NCBI RefSeq assembly: GCF_024679245.1
Contig: NC_090182.1
Span: 40,436,547-40,500,546, forward strand
DNA: 64,000 nt
Direction of reading: 5' to 3'
From: Pseudorasbora parva
Lineage: Eukaryota; Chordata; Actinopteri; Cypriniformes; Gobionidae
Positions 1 through 12,698 of the stretch are shown piece after piece. The notes beneath the pieces were generated by a model. The model saw nothing but the letters and a program-made list of their open reading frames with translations, did not search any database and was not told the origin of the DNA. Both the position numbers and the translations under genes were made by a program. Within the stretch, counting starts at the first letter, position 1. Each line of letters opens with the position of its first letter.

Positions 1-300
1 AGAGAGCGAGACCGGGGCGTGATTGTGAATGAGCGCCACCTGCGAGCCACACCGGTCTCGAGTCCTCTGAGGGAACTCGGAGGCATATCATGGGACGAGA
101 GATCACCACACCTGGATTTGACGTTGAGTTGTGTTTACGTTTTATTATGTGTGTGCGCGTGGCAGATGTCCGTGAGAGGCTACCTTACCTTCGTTTTGTT
201 TGGTTAAAGTCTTTTAAATGTTCGCCGGTTCCCGCCTCCTTTTTCCCCCCTTGAACATATTGTAGGCCATTACAATTTCTATGTCCAAATTACCATTACA
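1..300. repeat. possible LTR-like or other repeat remnant at window edge
   Basis: The first 300 bases contain no exon I can recognise. The composition (a GC-rich start, a T-rich stretch, then a C-rich tract and a run ending in 'ttaca') resembles the 3' end of a fish LTR retrotransposon, but no matching second LTR, polypurine tract or coding region is visible. It lies upstream of the first recognised slc43a1 exon and so is probably intronic. The assignment is weak. Confidence 0.2.
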
Positions 301-309
301 CATACACGC

Positions 310-480
310 AACAACGATATGCAATTTGACCCATCGGGTCGGGTAACGGGCCAAATATTAACGGGTCTGGGCGGGTGCGGATTTAATTTTAATATTTTCA
401 CGGGTCACGGGTCGGATCTGGTGCTAAATCTTTCGGGTACGGGCGGGGACGGGTCTCCTAAAATGGACCCGTGCAGGACT
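310..480. repeat. CGGGTC-rich low-copy repeat segment
   Basis: This segment is dense in repeated ACGGGTC/CGGGT words and falls inside the presumed intron upstream of the first slc43a1 exon in the window. Similar ACCCGC/CGGGTC words occur inside the TTAA-flanked elements near 9.45 and 41.95 kb, so it may derive from a related transposon. No open frame or splice signal supports coding. Confidence 0.35.
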
Positions 481-782
481 CTGTGTAAGAATATAAAATG
501 TGTCTGATGTGTACATGCTAACCTCTGTCAGTATTACTCTTCTGATAATGTGTGAAATGCTGGAGAAGTGTATTTAGGACCACGTTTTTCTTTGGTATTT
601 TGTCATGCTGAACTCAGTGTTACATATGCTTTCTTCAGCCTCATTAAAACCTAATACCATCAACCAGATGCTGCAGCCAGACAAGCAAAATCTCTTCCCC
701 CTGGCCATTCAAGCATGTCATACAAATGGAAAATACTCATCAATATTACATCTCGTCTTTGTCTCTATCTCTCTTTCTCCAG

Positions 783-3091
783 CTGATATATGATGCCGGG
801 GTGTCGTTTACTCTTATCATGTGGATGTGGGCTGGCCTGGCAGGTCTGGTTTGCCTCAACTGTTTCCTGAACTGGCCAGCTGAAGGGTTTCCTACCCCTG
901 AAGAGATTGAGTTAGTACAATATTTTTGCAATCCGGTTAACCTATATAACCCTCAATGATTACCTAAATGAAAACCTATCCTTTACCTTCACTAGAACCT
1001 TTAATTTGTGAAAAATAATTCCTTATTCCTTCCTTTTCCAATCATTTATTAGAAAAAAGACGCAATCAGCTGAATTCGACAAACTGAATGAAGAGGCGCC
1101 AGGAGAAACCCAGAAACTGTCTGCTGTAGCTCAGGATACACAATGTGAGACACTTTTGAGACCAAGTGATACATTTTGAGATGGTTTGTTACACTTCTGT
1201 GAATTTGTAGATGAAGAATTGTCCTGGCTTCTAAAAAATGACGTCCTGGAAATCTTTTTCTCAGCTGCTGTCCCGTTCCGTCGCTCCGTGTTCTCTCCCA
1301 TCTTCCTGTGGAGTCTGATCACTATGGGAATGACTCAGCTGAGAATCATCTTCTTTATGGGAGCCATGAACAAGATACTTGAGTTCATGATCACCCACGG
1401 AGAGATGCATTGTAAGTGAAGCAACAGAACTTGTGCATTATCACTGTGTTTATTAAACCTGCAATTTGTCCAGGTGACTTAAAAAGCATTTCTGTCTTGT
1501 TTAGCCTCTACAGAACCGGAGGTGATCGAGAATGGTGAGACTTTTAAACACATTATCGGTTTCATTCATGAAACTAACAAAGGTTTTTAGGCAATCTGAT
1601 GGCAATAAATGTGCTGATGATGACTATATTTTAACTTCCAGTGAGTTTCTACTCGTCTATCTTTGGCACGCTGCAGCTCTTGTGTCTGGTCACCTGTCCT
1701 CTGATTGGATACATCATGGACTGGAAGATGAAGGAGTGTGAGGTGGTTCAGGATACAGAGGAGAGAGATAAAGAGTAAGAAACTGAAGTTCTTCTGGTCT
1801 CAGTAGTTGTGTTGGCCCCACTTTATATTAGGTGGCCTTAAGTACTATGTACTTACATCAAAAAATAAGTACAATGTACTTTCTGTGTTCAAAATGTATT
1901 GCAAAACACCTTTGCTGATATTGAGGTGGGATACGGGTAGAGTTAGGGACAGGTGTGGAGGTATGGGTCAGTTTAAGGGTAGTGTTATGTGTAAGGGAAG
2001 TGTCAACAGTGTAATTACAGATGTAACTACAGAAATTAATTACAGACGTAATTACATGCTGGTATTTTTAAAATGTATGTAAAATGTAAAAACATGTATG
2101 TACACAATAAGTGCATTGTATCAAATGATTAATTACAATGTTAGTACATAGTAGTTAAGGCCACCTAATATAAAGTGGGTCCGTTGTGTTTATTGGCAGG
2201 AGGGCCTACATTTGTTCTTGTTCGAGACGCCGCTTCTCTCAAATATACATCACAATAAAGAGAGCTTCCGTTTCATGACGACTTTAGGAAGCAAATGAAC
2301 AAACAACAAATCTCCTGACCGTTCTATTAAAACCCTTCTTCTTTGACTTCTTGTCTTCTACAGGGCTGTTGCTGTACCAAAGCGTGACAGAAAGATCCAG
2401 AAGTTGACCAATGCCATGAGAGCCTTCATTTTTACAAATGTGCTGCTCATTCTTTTTGGAATCCTCTCACTCATAGACAACCTGCCTCTGCAGGTAACAA
2501 CCTAATCGACCTCATTCACACTGTTAGCAGACTAAGCAGCTCACTTTGTGAATGGATATTCCAGTATCTTATTATATGTTTTGAGCAACAATGTTCTTGC
2601 TGAATAAAAGTTCATTTCTTTAAAAAAATAAATCTGACTCAAAACTTTTGAGTGTTAGTTTATTTGCGTAGGTTTAATTACTGTAGATGTGTTACCTGTA
2701 ACATTCTTATAACTGTCGTTCTCTTTGTCCAGATACTGACGTTCATTTTACACACTATGGTACGAGGCTTCATTCACTCCTGTTGTGGAGGCCTGTATGC
2801 TGCTGTGTAAGTACACACATACACACACATTTGTTTTTGTGACATATGGGGACATTCCATAGGCGTAATGGTTTTTATACTGTAAAAAACGTATTTTCCA
2901 CCCCCACAGGACACATTTTGCATTTTTACTTTCTAAAACTCTGTATGATTTATAAGCAGTTTGAAAAGTGAGGACATGGCCAATGTCCTCATAAGTCACC
3001 CGCTCCTTGTAATACCTATGTCATACCTATGTCATTATACACATTTGTGTCCTCATATGTCACAAAAACATGCCCACACACACAAATACAG

Positions 3092-3122
<31 letters not shown>

Positions 3123-4803
3123 CCCACCTTCAATTACCCTTCAAAAACCTGTTGTTTAAACACACCGGCATGGGCATGTACAGACTTATCCTGCTCATAA
3201 GATGAGATGGTTATAAATGGGTCAAGTTTTCCCTGTTTGTTTGTGAATTGAGTATGTGTAAAATTCAGACCCAGTGACAGGCATTATTGTCACCCAGGCA
3301 AATGACCATGATGCCCTAATGAAATCACATATACACCTTCTGATGCTTCATTACAATCACAAAATGAAGAAACCTGCAGACAGCTTTAAACAAAATGACT
3401 CTTGCAGGTACCCTTCCAATCATTTTGGCACTCTCACCGGGTTGCAGTCTATGATCAGTGCTGTGGTGGCTCTACTGCAGCAGCCCCTCTTCATGATCAT
3501 GTTGGGACCTCTTAAAGGAGATGCTTACAGGGTAAGAAATGCAACATTTTTACCTGCTATATTTAGGAAGTTTCCAGAATCAGATGATCCAGTTCATATT
3601 TAAATCAATTGCTCTAATCCAAAATTAAGTGAACTGCCTAACTAGACACCATTTAAGGCATCTTGGACCCGGATGGGCAAATGACGTTTTCTAAGATGCT
3701 TGCATTGTGAGACAACTTTAATCCATTGTGGTGAAGGCAAACCCATAATGCATTGTGACAAGCTCTGTGGAAGAGAAAAAACTGTCAAGATACACAAGAT
3801 AATTTTTCTTTTCTTTTAATGAACCAATCGAAAACATTCCAACGAGTCATCAAAAGCAGCTAGAATAAAAGCCCATTTATCAAATAATAGTAAAGGTAAA
3901 TGTTTCTTTAACGCACAAAGACTGCATGTATTTCAAAGGAAATACAGTTATAACAGTAATATTATGGAATATTATTACAATTTAAAATAACTGTTTTCTG
4001 TTTTAATGTCATAATGTAATCCCTGTGATCAAAGCTAAATTTTCAGCATCTTTATTCCAGTCCACATGTACATCAGAAATCACTCTAATGTGCTGATTTA
4101 TGTATTCATTTATGACAGAATTTGTTTGAAATGTAAATATTTTACAATGTAAATGTCTTTACTGTAATTTTTAATCAATTTAATGCATCCTTGCTGAATA
4201 AAAGTATTTGTGTGAGGTATAGCATAGGAACTTATAGCATATTAGAATCAGTTGTGTCACATGATCTCTCATTTCCTGTTTCTACGACGTAAAGCGTTCC
4301 AGTCCATCAGTGTCTTATTTGTTTCAGTTAGGATGCCATCTGAGAAGATGGCTGCAAAAAATTATTTTAGTAAGGTTTCAAGTTTTTATGGTTTTAAGTT
4401 TAAAACAAAGATTACTGAATATCTTTCAAGAAAAAAAACTTGCTGTTTCATTGTATTTGTGTAATTTACTGGTCATTTCAGAGTGAATTTTCTTCCCAAG
4501 TAAATCCTACACAATGTTTTTTTTCAGTGAAGGCTGTAGGCAGCAAGGCTAATGTTTATGGGTATTTTCAGTAATAAATAACTTTCATGTATTTTCTTCC
4601 AATCCAATCAGATCAACGTGGCGCTTCTGATCCTCTCACTGTCTGGTTTCCTGTTGCCGGGATACTTGTTCTACCATCGCAGACAACTTCTTCAGAAGAG
4701 GGCTAAAGGAAAGGCTAACGGGCACATTCCTGTTGAGGATCAAGCTATGAGCCAGCCTCAGACCAACGGACACATCAACGGTTACGTCCTGCAGGAAGCT
4801 TAA
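783..4803 (+). CDS. slc43a1: SLC43A1-like large neutral amino acid transporter (LAT3), 3' half
   Basis: Nine coding exons with consistent phase: 783-910, 1053-1165, 1265-1411, 1505-1534, 1642-1774, 2364-2493, 2733-2806, 3408-3531 and 4612-4803 (stop TAA), 357 codons. The 5' exons lie outside the window. SLC43 proteins are plasma-membrane, sodium-independent carriers of branched-chain and other large neutral amino acids. Family hallmarks visible are LIYDAGVSF in the first exon, then [40 protein letters not shown], and [16 protein letters not shown] with LLQQPLF. The last two motifs favour A1 over A2 or A3. The loop between exons 2 and 3 is poorly conserved. An in-frame alternative acceptor near 1177 would add about 29 residues to exon 3, but the pyrimidine-rich acceptor at 1264 looks better. 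The C-terminus is a hydrophilic tail ending GYVLQEA. The paralogue (a or b) cannot be decided here. Confidence 0.9.
1817..2179. mobile_element. MITE with perfect 21-bp inverted ends in slc43a1 intron
   Basis: The sequence begins CCCACTTTATATTAGGTGGCC and ends with its exact reverse complement. The similarity continues inwards with AGTAC/TACATAGTA-type words. It is 363 bp with no coding capacity, sitting between slc43a1 exons 1642-1774 and 2364-2493. The structure is that of a non-autonomous DNA transposon. A superfamily cannot be assigned because no clear target duplication is seen. Confidence 0.8.
3091..3117. repeat. (CA)n microsatellite
   Basis: About 13 CA repeats followed by a short ATATA tail, in the slc43a1 intron before the exon at 3408. 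Confidence 0.85.
3940..4210 (+). repeat. cyprinid dispersed repeat (TGCTGAATAAAAG family)
   Basis: This copy contains the words 'cctgtgatcaaagct', 'ttttcagcatc', 'cagaaatcactctaat' and ends 'catccttgctgaataaaagta'. The same ordered words recur at 27237-27460 (reverse), 28395-28560, 41180-41290 and 61998-62440, so this is a moderately repeated family within the window. It has no coding capacity. I recognise it as a widespread cyprinid interspersed repeat but not its class. Confidence 0.6.
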
Positions 4804-5805
4804 CTCAATAATGGAGTACCACAGGACTGTCACAGGACTTTCACATTTCAAACGCAGCGGCAGAGATGTGACAACCGTTTCTGACATCCTCATTAAACAT
4901 GCAACTTTTGAATTTTTTGTTGTATGTAAGACATTTGGTTGACGCTTGCAAAAGCAGGCATCAGATCAGTATTGTCTTGTTCGTTGATCTTTATTGAAAA
5001 TCTCAAAATCTGCCTGTGAAAAGTATACAATGCTTTCATAAGTTTTTAGAAGAATATTTATTAAAACTGCGCAACCGTTGGCTGTGTTTCACGGACATGA
5101 ACTACCTCAGCCAACCGCTGGACTCGCAAAAGGAGCAGTTTCTGCATGTTCGGCGTCTGTTGTCCTTCACCGAAGAGAAAGAGTGTTGACTATTGTGTGT
5201 TTTATAGTGCCTTTCTTTCTGTCTTTTTAGTCTATGAATGAAAACGTGAGAGACAATCAACAAAAGCATTTCAGCGAACACCAAAGACACTGCTAATGGA
5301 GCTTTTTAAAGTGCATCACTTTATTCTCCTCTTTTAGCTCACCACATTTAGTGTTATCCCAAAGCAAAGAACATTTCAGGCAGATTTAACAAGATTTTTT
5401 ATAAAGTAACAGAAGTGAAATGTGTGTGTATTCCGATTTTCCACCCTGTGTATTTTAATGTCATACTCATTGAAAGGGAACTGTATTTTTGTATTTCTGT
5501 TATTGTCATTTATCATTTAATGTGTATGAGCTGACAGTAGATGTGCTCTGTACATAACATGACATGTATTTGTGGTATTTGCTTGTATTTGCCGTAAGCT
5601 TGTGGGATGGGTTGACTGTTTTTTTTTAAAGGTTAGGAACTATTGACATGATTACAGTGGCCTCTTTCAAATGGCAATATGCCTTTTCACTTTGTGAAAT
5701 TAGTGCCTTATGTTATTATTGAAAGTCACAATGTAAATCTCAAGATTAGAGCCATGTGGGAAACCGAAGCCATTTGATCCGTCTGGGCATGGAAGCAATA
5801 AATCC
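4804..5805 (+). other. slc43a1: probable slc43a1 3' untranslated region
   Basis: The AT-rich non-coding stretch after the slc43a1 stop reaches an AATAAA at 5797-5802, a plausible cleavage signal about 1 kb from the stop. No competing ORF or repeat is recognised up to that point. The extent is inferred from the signal alone. Confidence 0.5.
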
Positions 5806-6303
5806 ATACGGGACTGTTGGAGGCGTAGATGTGCGAGAGGAAGAGTGCATCCATGTACTGAGTACAAGAATGTCAGATTTGAAATACAGAAAACATTAAA
5901 ACATGCATACAGTTATACTGAGTGGTTCGCTGGAGTCTTCAGTCTAAGTTTGTCATTAATTGTCTTCATGGAGCATGTCACCATCTAGTGGTACCTGCCC
6001 TTCAAATCTAGCCAAACTGACCACCTAGTCCTGAGATCAGTGGAATATGTTATTTTAGCATTATTCATACACTGTAATGGTTCATTAGATATAATTTTTT
6101 ATAGAATTTAAGTGCATTAACACAGGAATTACAATTGCAGAAATAATGTTACAGAATATACATTGCCTGGCCAAAAGTCGTTATTGGGTTATTGTAGTGA
6201 TTTTTGTGTTTCTAGCATGTTATATGTTTGGCAACAGTTATTCTAACTGATGGAGTGTGTAGGTTTTAATTTCTTGTTTAATGTAGGAAAACATCAGGAC
6301 ACC

Positions 6304-7458
6304 TACACTCACCTAAAGGATTATTAGGAACACCTGTTCAATTTCCCATTAATGCAATTATCTAATCAACCAATCACATGGCAGTTGCTTTAATGCATTT
6401 AGGGGTGAGGTCCTGGTCAAGACAATCTCCTGAACTCCAATCTGAATGTCAGAATGGGAAAGAAAGGTGATTTAAGCAATTTTGTGCATGGCATTGCTGT
6501 TGGTGCCAGACCGGCTAGGTCTGAGTATTTCACAATCTGCTCAGTTACTGGGATTTTCACGCACAACCATTTCTAGGGTTTACAAAGAATGGTTTAAAAA
6601 GGGAAAAAAAACATCCAGTATTCAGCAGTCCTGTGGGCGAAAATGCCTTGTTGATGCTAGAGGTCAGAGGAGAATGGGCCGACTGATTCAAGCTGATAGA
6701 AGAGCAACTTTGACTGAAATAACCACTCGTTACAACCGAGGTATACAGCAAAGCATTTGTTAAGCCACAACCTTGAGGCGGATGGGCTACAACAGCAGAA
6801 GACCCCACCGGGTACCACTCATCTCCACTACAAATAGGAAAAAGAGGCTACAGTTTGCACAAGCTCAATAAAATTGGACAGTTGAAGACTGGAAAAATGT
6901 TGCCTGGTCTGATGAGTCTCGCTTTCTGTTGAGACATTCAGATGGTAGAGTCTGGTTATCTGGTGGTGGTGGTGTAATGGTGTGGGGATGTTTTCTTGGC
7001 ACACTTTAGGCCCCTTAATGCCAATTGGGCATCGTTCAAATGTCACGGCCTACTTGAGCATTGTTTTTGACCATGTCCATCCCTTTATGACCACCATGTA
7101 CCCATCCTCTGATGGCTACTTCCAGCAGGATAATGCACCATGTCACAAAGCTCAAATCATTTCAAATTGGTTTCTTGAGCATGACACTGTACTAAAATGG
7201 CCCCCACAGTCACCAGATCTCAACCCAATAGAGCATTTTTGGGATGTGGTGGAACGGGAGCTTTGTGCCCTGGATGTGCATCCCACAAATCTCCATCAAC
7301 TGCAAGATGCTATCCTATCAATATGGGCCAACATTTCTAAAGAATGTTTTCAGCACCTTGTTGAATCAATGCCACATAGAATGAAGGCAGTTCTGAAGGC
7401 GAAAGAGGTCAAACACAGTATTAGTATGGTGTTCCTAATAATCCTTTAAGTGAGTTTA
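6304..7458 (+). mobile_element. Tc1-like transposon, degenerate, with 28-bp TIRs
   Basis: TA dinucleotides flank inverted ends CACTCACCTAAAGGATTATT and its near-complement at 7429-7456 (two mismatches). Between them lies one transposase, readable from about 6453 with the helix-turn-helix part (RLGLSISQSAQLLGFSRTTI), then WSDESRF, FQQDNAPCHKA and DLNPIEHFWD. These supply the D, D and E of the catalytic triad. The frame is broken by internal stops, including one after FAQAQ near 6868 and one near 7009, so it is inactive. The preceding 6163-6300 holds 'TTGCCTGGCCAAAAGTCG', typical of another mariner end, so this copy may sit inside an older fragment. Confidence 0.9.
6482..7449 (+). pseudogene. 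Tc1-type transposase pseudogene
   Basis: The N-terminal DNA-binding half is read at 6482-6763 and the catalytic half at 6982-7449, with intervening remnants including WSDESRF at about 6907-6927. The C-terminal piece has the FQQDNAPCH and SPDLNPIEHFWD motifs and ends close to the right TIR. In-frame stops and a frame change separate the pieces. It is the coding remnant of the surrounding transposon and not a host gene. Confidence 0.88.
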
Positions 7459-8271
7459 CATTCATAAATTCTGATGTTTTGATGTGATTAATTAGTAATT
7501 TTTGATGTAATCAGTCACTTAAAAATGTTCAATTGGAGACCTGAATTTTTTTTTTTTTTTTTACAGTGGTTACTGTAGCTTTACCAATCTGGCTGCGTTC
7601 ACACCGCAGCTAGGCGAATGACGCGAATAAATCGCATTTCTTTTCACAATAAAGCATATCCGCCTCCCACAGTTTGGAGCCGCTTGTGAATAGACAATAA
7701 ACCTTACTCAGGAAACATATGCATTACCTTGTATCGTTTTGCTAGACAAATTCAACATTTTTGATAGCCTTAAACTTTAATGTTTTTGGTTGATTAGAAA
7801 TTATGTCAAAGACTGTAAAAATTTGTCTACAGAAAAAAACAAAACTGCAATGATTTAGTCATGTATCCCAAACTGTAGGCTAATCTGCTGTCATTCGAGT
7901 TTGTCTGCGTGTGCAGCATGTTTAACATGTTTTTGCTTTGTGTCACGAGGGTGCGATTCCATAGTAAAATTGTTGCTTTTATCGTTTGTATCGTGTCAGT
8001 TAACACTTCTCATTCATTAACCTCAACCGGAAACGCGGTCCCAGGCTCTGTGAAGAAGCACATGGGAAATGTTGTCCCGGTCCGACGGTCCTCGTTCATT
8101 TTTAGCGCCCTTACTACTAGTACTGGTTATTTTCCCAAATTAAATGTCTAGAGCAAGTTGCAACACCACACACACGCACAAATTCAATATCCTTGAATTG
8201 AAACAAAAATGTTTTTGTTGTTGTCCAACACTGCCCTCTCCTGATTAAATGAGGATTTCTCAAGTGGTTTT

Positions 8272-8684
8272 TAAGGGATAGTTCACCCAAAGCTGAAATT
8301 ACCCCCATGATTTAAGTCATCCTAGGTGTATATATGATATTCTTCTTTCAGATGAATACTATTGGAGCTATATTAAATAATGTCCTGGATAATCCAAGCT
8401 TTAAAATGGCAGTTAATGTCAGCCCGATAAGTATTTATATCACTAATAAAGTAAACCACATTGTTCCAGGGGGTTAATAAAGGCCTTCTGAATGGAATTG
8501 ATGCATTTGTGTAAGAAAATATCCATATTTAACTCATTATAAAATAAAATATCAAGCTCCCGACGGACCACCTTCCATATTCAATTTACAGAAAAGACGT
8601 AACTGGTGCGACATCGGATGTAGTTTAACTGCAAAAGGCGTTACACTTTCTTCACAAGTTTCATTTTTGGGTATCTCCCTTTAA
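8272..8684. repeat. AGTTCACC-ended non-autonomous element (partial fold-back)
   Basis: It starts TTAAGGGATAGTTCACCCAAAG and ends TTTTGGGTATCTCCCTTTAA, inverted versions of one another. Internal words ('ggagctatatta', 'ccaagcttta', 'atatccatattt') match the longer element at 18057-18725. It abuts the TTAA-flanked element starting at 8681. Confidence 0.65.
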
Positions 8685-9697
8685 AGCAGCACTAGGTAAC
8701 TTTTCAACCTTCATAATATATTTTTTAAGACTCTTGTGATGATAAATCGACTTTGAATGACACGTCTGCCATAGCCTGATGGGGTCTGTATCATTTTTAA
8801 TCGTACTTTTAAACTTCGGGTTTCGGGTAGTAACCCGAGAACAAAAAGAACTACAAAATCCGACTGCTTTACGGCATATACGCCACTTCCACCACCACCC
8901 ACACTTCCTTAAATTCGGATGTGCGAGCCCAACTTTGTTCGTCAGATAATATAGTCATGTCCGAAGCAGCAGAGACAAATAAGAAAGAAAAGGTTTTGTT
9001 GGAGGAAAGTAATAAGAGGAAACGAAAAAGTGATGGGATTAAAGGCAGGGCGAGGATCAACATGTGATCAGCGTTTGCTCGTCGGCGTGAGCTGAAGGAG
9101 GCGTGCCCGACCGATGCTGTCCTGCTTGTTACGGTGAGCTACCACTCAAACATTGAACTGAAGTATCATATAGATTCTGTAAAACGGTAACCAATAGACT
9201 ACTATAATGACTCTGGCTTGTAAACGTGAGCATCGTGATTATTTGGCGTTTGAAAAAAATAAAACCCATGAAATTATATTCATATGACATGCTGAAACAT
9301 ATGCCACTGACTGTACCTGGGATGAAGACATTTCACACGCGCCGCCAGAAGAACACCTGCATGTGAACTCCTCTTGCAGTGTTCAGGGGAACTGTTAGTG
9401 CTGCACCAACCCGCAGCGCCACTTTTATGAAGTTATTTGGCCCGCACCGCACCACTGTATATATTTTTACAACCCGCCACGCACCCGCGACCATTAAATA
9501 GACATACGGGGTCCGCGCGGGTTATGAGACGACCCACGCATCACTAGTTCAGGGCTATCAGGGTTGTCATGTCAACAAATGCACGCGCGATGGCATCCCC
9601 TGTTGTAGGATGACAGCTTACGACAGTAGTTGAGGACATTATTTTTTCCAAACTGTAGGGGGACCCCGAGAGCAAAAGTTGCCAAGTGCTGCTTTAA
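8681..9697. mobile_element. TTAA-flanked 1-kb non-autonomous DNA element, copy 1
   Basis: TTAA occurs at both borders (8681-8684 and 9694-9697), followed by inverted ends AGCAGCACTAGGTAACTTTT and its near-complement. A second copy in inverse orientation lies at 41758-42784. The plus strand holds a short coding-like segment from ATG at 8957: MSEAAETNKKEKVLLEESNK, then a basic stretch (KRKRK) and ARRRELKEACPTDAV, with a stop at 9064. TTAA target preference is typical of piggyBac and Kolobok elements, but no transposase is present, so the superfamily is open. Confidence 0.75.
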
Positions 9698-10134
9698 TGA
9701 GATTGATTTTAGAGCTGGAACAATTTATTCTAATCTGAATATAGAATTTTGTGACAAATGTATTACTTTTTATTCCCTGATATCTCCATGTTTTCCATGA
9801 CTTTGTGGCTCTACCAAAATGTGATCAGAACACCATACTGTTCTATTGGCAATCATGCTTTGAAGAAAAAAAAAGTTCATTTGAAGAATGCGTAAAGAAT
9901 AAAGTTTATTCATTCAGGTTTTCAATATATTCAGGGGAAAAAAATGGCAGAAATCATCATGAATGTCTTTGTAAACATTAATTAACACACTGGTCCATAT
10001 CAGGGTCTCTAACACTGTTCAACATGCTTTCATACACACACACACACACACACACACACGCACGCACACGATCTCTCTCTCTCCTTCTTTCTCTGTCACT
10101 CACACACACACACACACACACACACAGAGTTGTT
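9698..10134. other. intergenic, AT-rich, no gene seen
   Basis: Between the TTAA-flanked element and the med19 stop codon I see only AT-rich sequence and two CA tracts (10034-10061 and 10099-10126). An AATAAA on the minus strand that would end med19 is not obvious, so this probably includes the med19 3' UTR. Confidence 0.5.
10099..10126. repeat. (CA)n microsatellite in med19 3' UTR
   Basis: About 13 CA units begin only a few bases beyond the med19 stop codon (10135-10137). A second CA tract with CG interruptions is at 10034-10069. Both are probably transcribed as (TG)n in the med19 3' UTR. Confidence 0.8.
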
Positions 10135-12644
10135 CTATCTCAGGCTGTTGCTGTTTGTTTGAGATCCAGTAAGACCAGGATGATCAGGACTGTGTCGATT
10201 CTGAGAGGAAAAGAGGGTACAGAAAAAAGAGATATTTCAAAAGCATGCACAGAACATACTGGGGTCTACAAATGAGACGGATCAAAGCAGTTCAGAAATA
10301 GACATGCCTAGCAAGAATCTATTTAAAATATTCTACAGCATATGGATGTGGTTGGGTGCTTTTTTATTTTGGATGTTATTGATATAGAAGATTATGTATT
10401 TATGCATGTATTTATCATATTATTTGTTGCAGTTAATATTTTGAATTTGCTTATATTTGTATGGTTTTAATTTTGCTATGTGCTTTTATATGAGGAGCTC
10501 TTTTCCAAACACATTTCACACTAGTGGATCATAACCGGGTTGTAAGTGCTGCTTCAAAATGCCAAAAGAAGAAACAGGAGCAAGAGACAAAAAATAGAGA
10601 GTAGGCAATTTATTGAAAACTACATTTAAATTGAAACAGGCTGTTCATCAGCTGATCAAAAGTTTAAGAACATAGCCCAAAAATAGACGCACAACAGTAC
10701 AAAACGTGTCAAAAAAGGACTCAGTAGTGAGTAGCCTCACCGTTCTTGTTGATCACTTCAAAAACTCGTTTCGGCATGCTTGATGCGACTGTTTCCAGGA
10801 GGCTGGTGGGAACGTTGCTCCATGTGGTGAAGATGGCTTCACGAGGGGCATGCATGGTCTGGAACTTCCATTTTTGTAAACTTCCCTTGCCATCCATCCC
10901 CAAATGTTCTCAATGGGATTTAGATCATGGGAACACGCAGGATGGTCCAAAAGAGCAACGTTATTCTCCTGGAAGAAGTCCTTCGTCAGGCGGGCTTTGT
11001 GAATTGCAGCGTTGTCCTGTTGAAAGACCCAGTCATTACCGCACAGACGGGGGCCCTCGGTCAAGAGGGATGCCCGCTGCAACAGATCCACATAGCCAGT
11101 CGCCGTTTGACGCCCCTGCACATCATGAAGCTCCATTTTCCCATTGAAGGAAAAAGCACCCCAGATCATGATGGAGCCTCCTCCACTGTGCCGTGTAGAA
11201 AACATCTCAGGTGGGATCTCCTTGTCATGCCAGTAACGTTTGAAGCCATCAGGACCATCCAGGTAAAAAAAATTCTTCCACTTTTCAATGTCCCATGTTT
11301 GGTGCTCCCTTGCAAATTCTTAAACGGGCAAGTTTGTGTCGTGGGAGGAGACGTGGCCTTTAAAGACGTTTTTTGTTTTTGAAGCCCTTCTCTAGCAGAT
11401 GACGTCTTATGGTTATTGGGCTGCAGACAGCATCAGTAAGGGCCTTAATTTGAGTTGAGGATCGACCTGTGTCTTCACGGACAACCCGTCGGATCCTGCG
11501 GCTCAGTGCAGGTGAAACCTTTTTGGGTCTACCACTTGACTTTTTTGTCCCGTAACTCTCAGGATTTTTTAAGAAATGTAAAATGACTGTCTTACTGCGT
11601 CCAACCTCAGCAGCGATGGCACGTTGCAAAAGGCCTTTCTTGTGCAGCTCAACAATCCTGCCACGTTCAAAGAGAGAAAGCCTTCTTGCCTTTGCCATCA
11701 GGAGATCTTGACAGTATGACTGCTTGAAGAACAATGACATGAAAGCCTTATTTTTGTGTAGATTTGACCTTTTTATGGCTTTGGTCTTAAACTTTTGATC
11801 AGCTGATGAACTGTTTGAGTTTAAATGCAGTTTTCAATAAATTGCCTACTCTCTATTTTTTGTCTCTTGCTCCTGTTTCTTCTTTTGGAATTTTGAAGCT
11901 GCACTTACAACCCGGTTATGATCCACAATAATTTATTATTATTTTTTTAATATTCTGTCCTCTAAGACACAATATTGTGTAAAAGTAGTTTTCAACTGCT
12001 GGACTGTTGTAAGCTTGTCCTGACATTCTGCACAGTCGCTCACCTTTTTCTTCTTTTTGTCTTTCTTTTTCTTCTTGCGATCAGGGTCATCATCCCTCTT
12101 TTTCTTCTTCTTCTTGGGATCAGAATCTGAGGGGGTTTCTGGACAAGAAAAAACAAGTTATTGCCAAGTTAATGCATTTACGTACATGCAGAGACTGAAA
12201 ATGCCTCAGGTTAATATGTCACCTGGTGGTAGAGGATCTTGCGGTCGATGATGTCTGTGTTTGTGCTTGCTCTTCTTCTTTGGCGGCTGTATGTGCATCA
12301 GTCTGTATTGCTCTGGAAGCTACAGCACACACAAACACTATAAACATGAAACTTTAAGATGTTTAAAATGTTTAGGCAGGCAGCTCATTACAAGTGCACT
12401 AATTTACCGGGCCAGTGTGTAGTCTAAATCCAGTGAGTAGAGCTCCTGTCAGTGGGCTGAAAGAGTTTCCACAGACCGGAGGTTTTTCTATGAGAGAGCG
12501 CAGAGAACTGCCATCTTGAACCCCTGGACAGTCTATCATACCTGCAAGAGGGAGACTGCATATTAATGGCAAAACAACACCACGGTACTATGGTATGTTA
12601 AGCCAGTTAATCACCGGGACTTTAAAAGAATTCATTGGATATCA

Positions 12645-12698
<54 letters not shown>

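Noticed and set aside
1177..1264. Extended slc43a1 exon 3 using an acceptor near 1177
   Set aside because: It is in frame, but the acceptor lacks a pyrimidine tract, and the added residues do not resemble SLC43 proteins; the acceptor at 1264 is stronger.
8869..9063. Minus-strand ORF in the TTAA element
   Set aside because: It is antisense to the better-supported lysine-rich segment seen in both copies.
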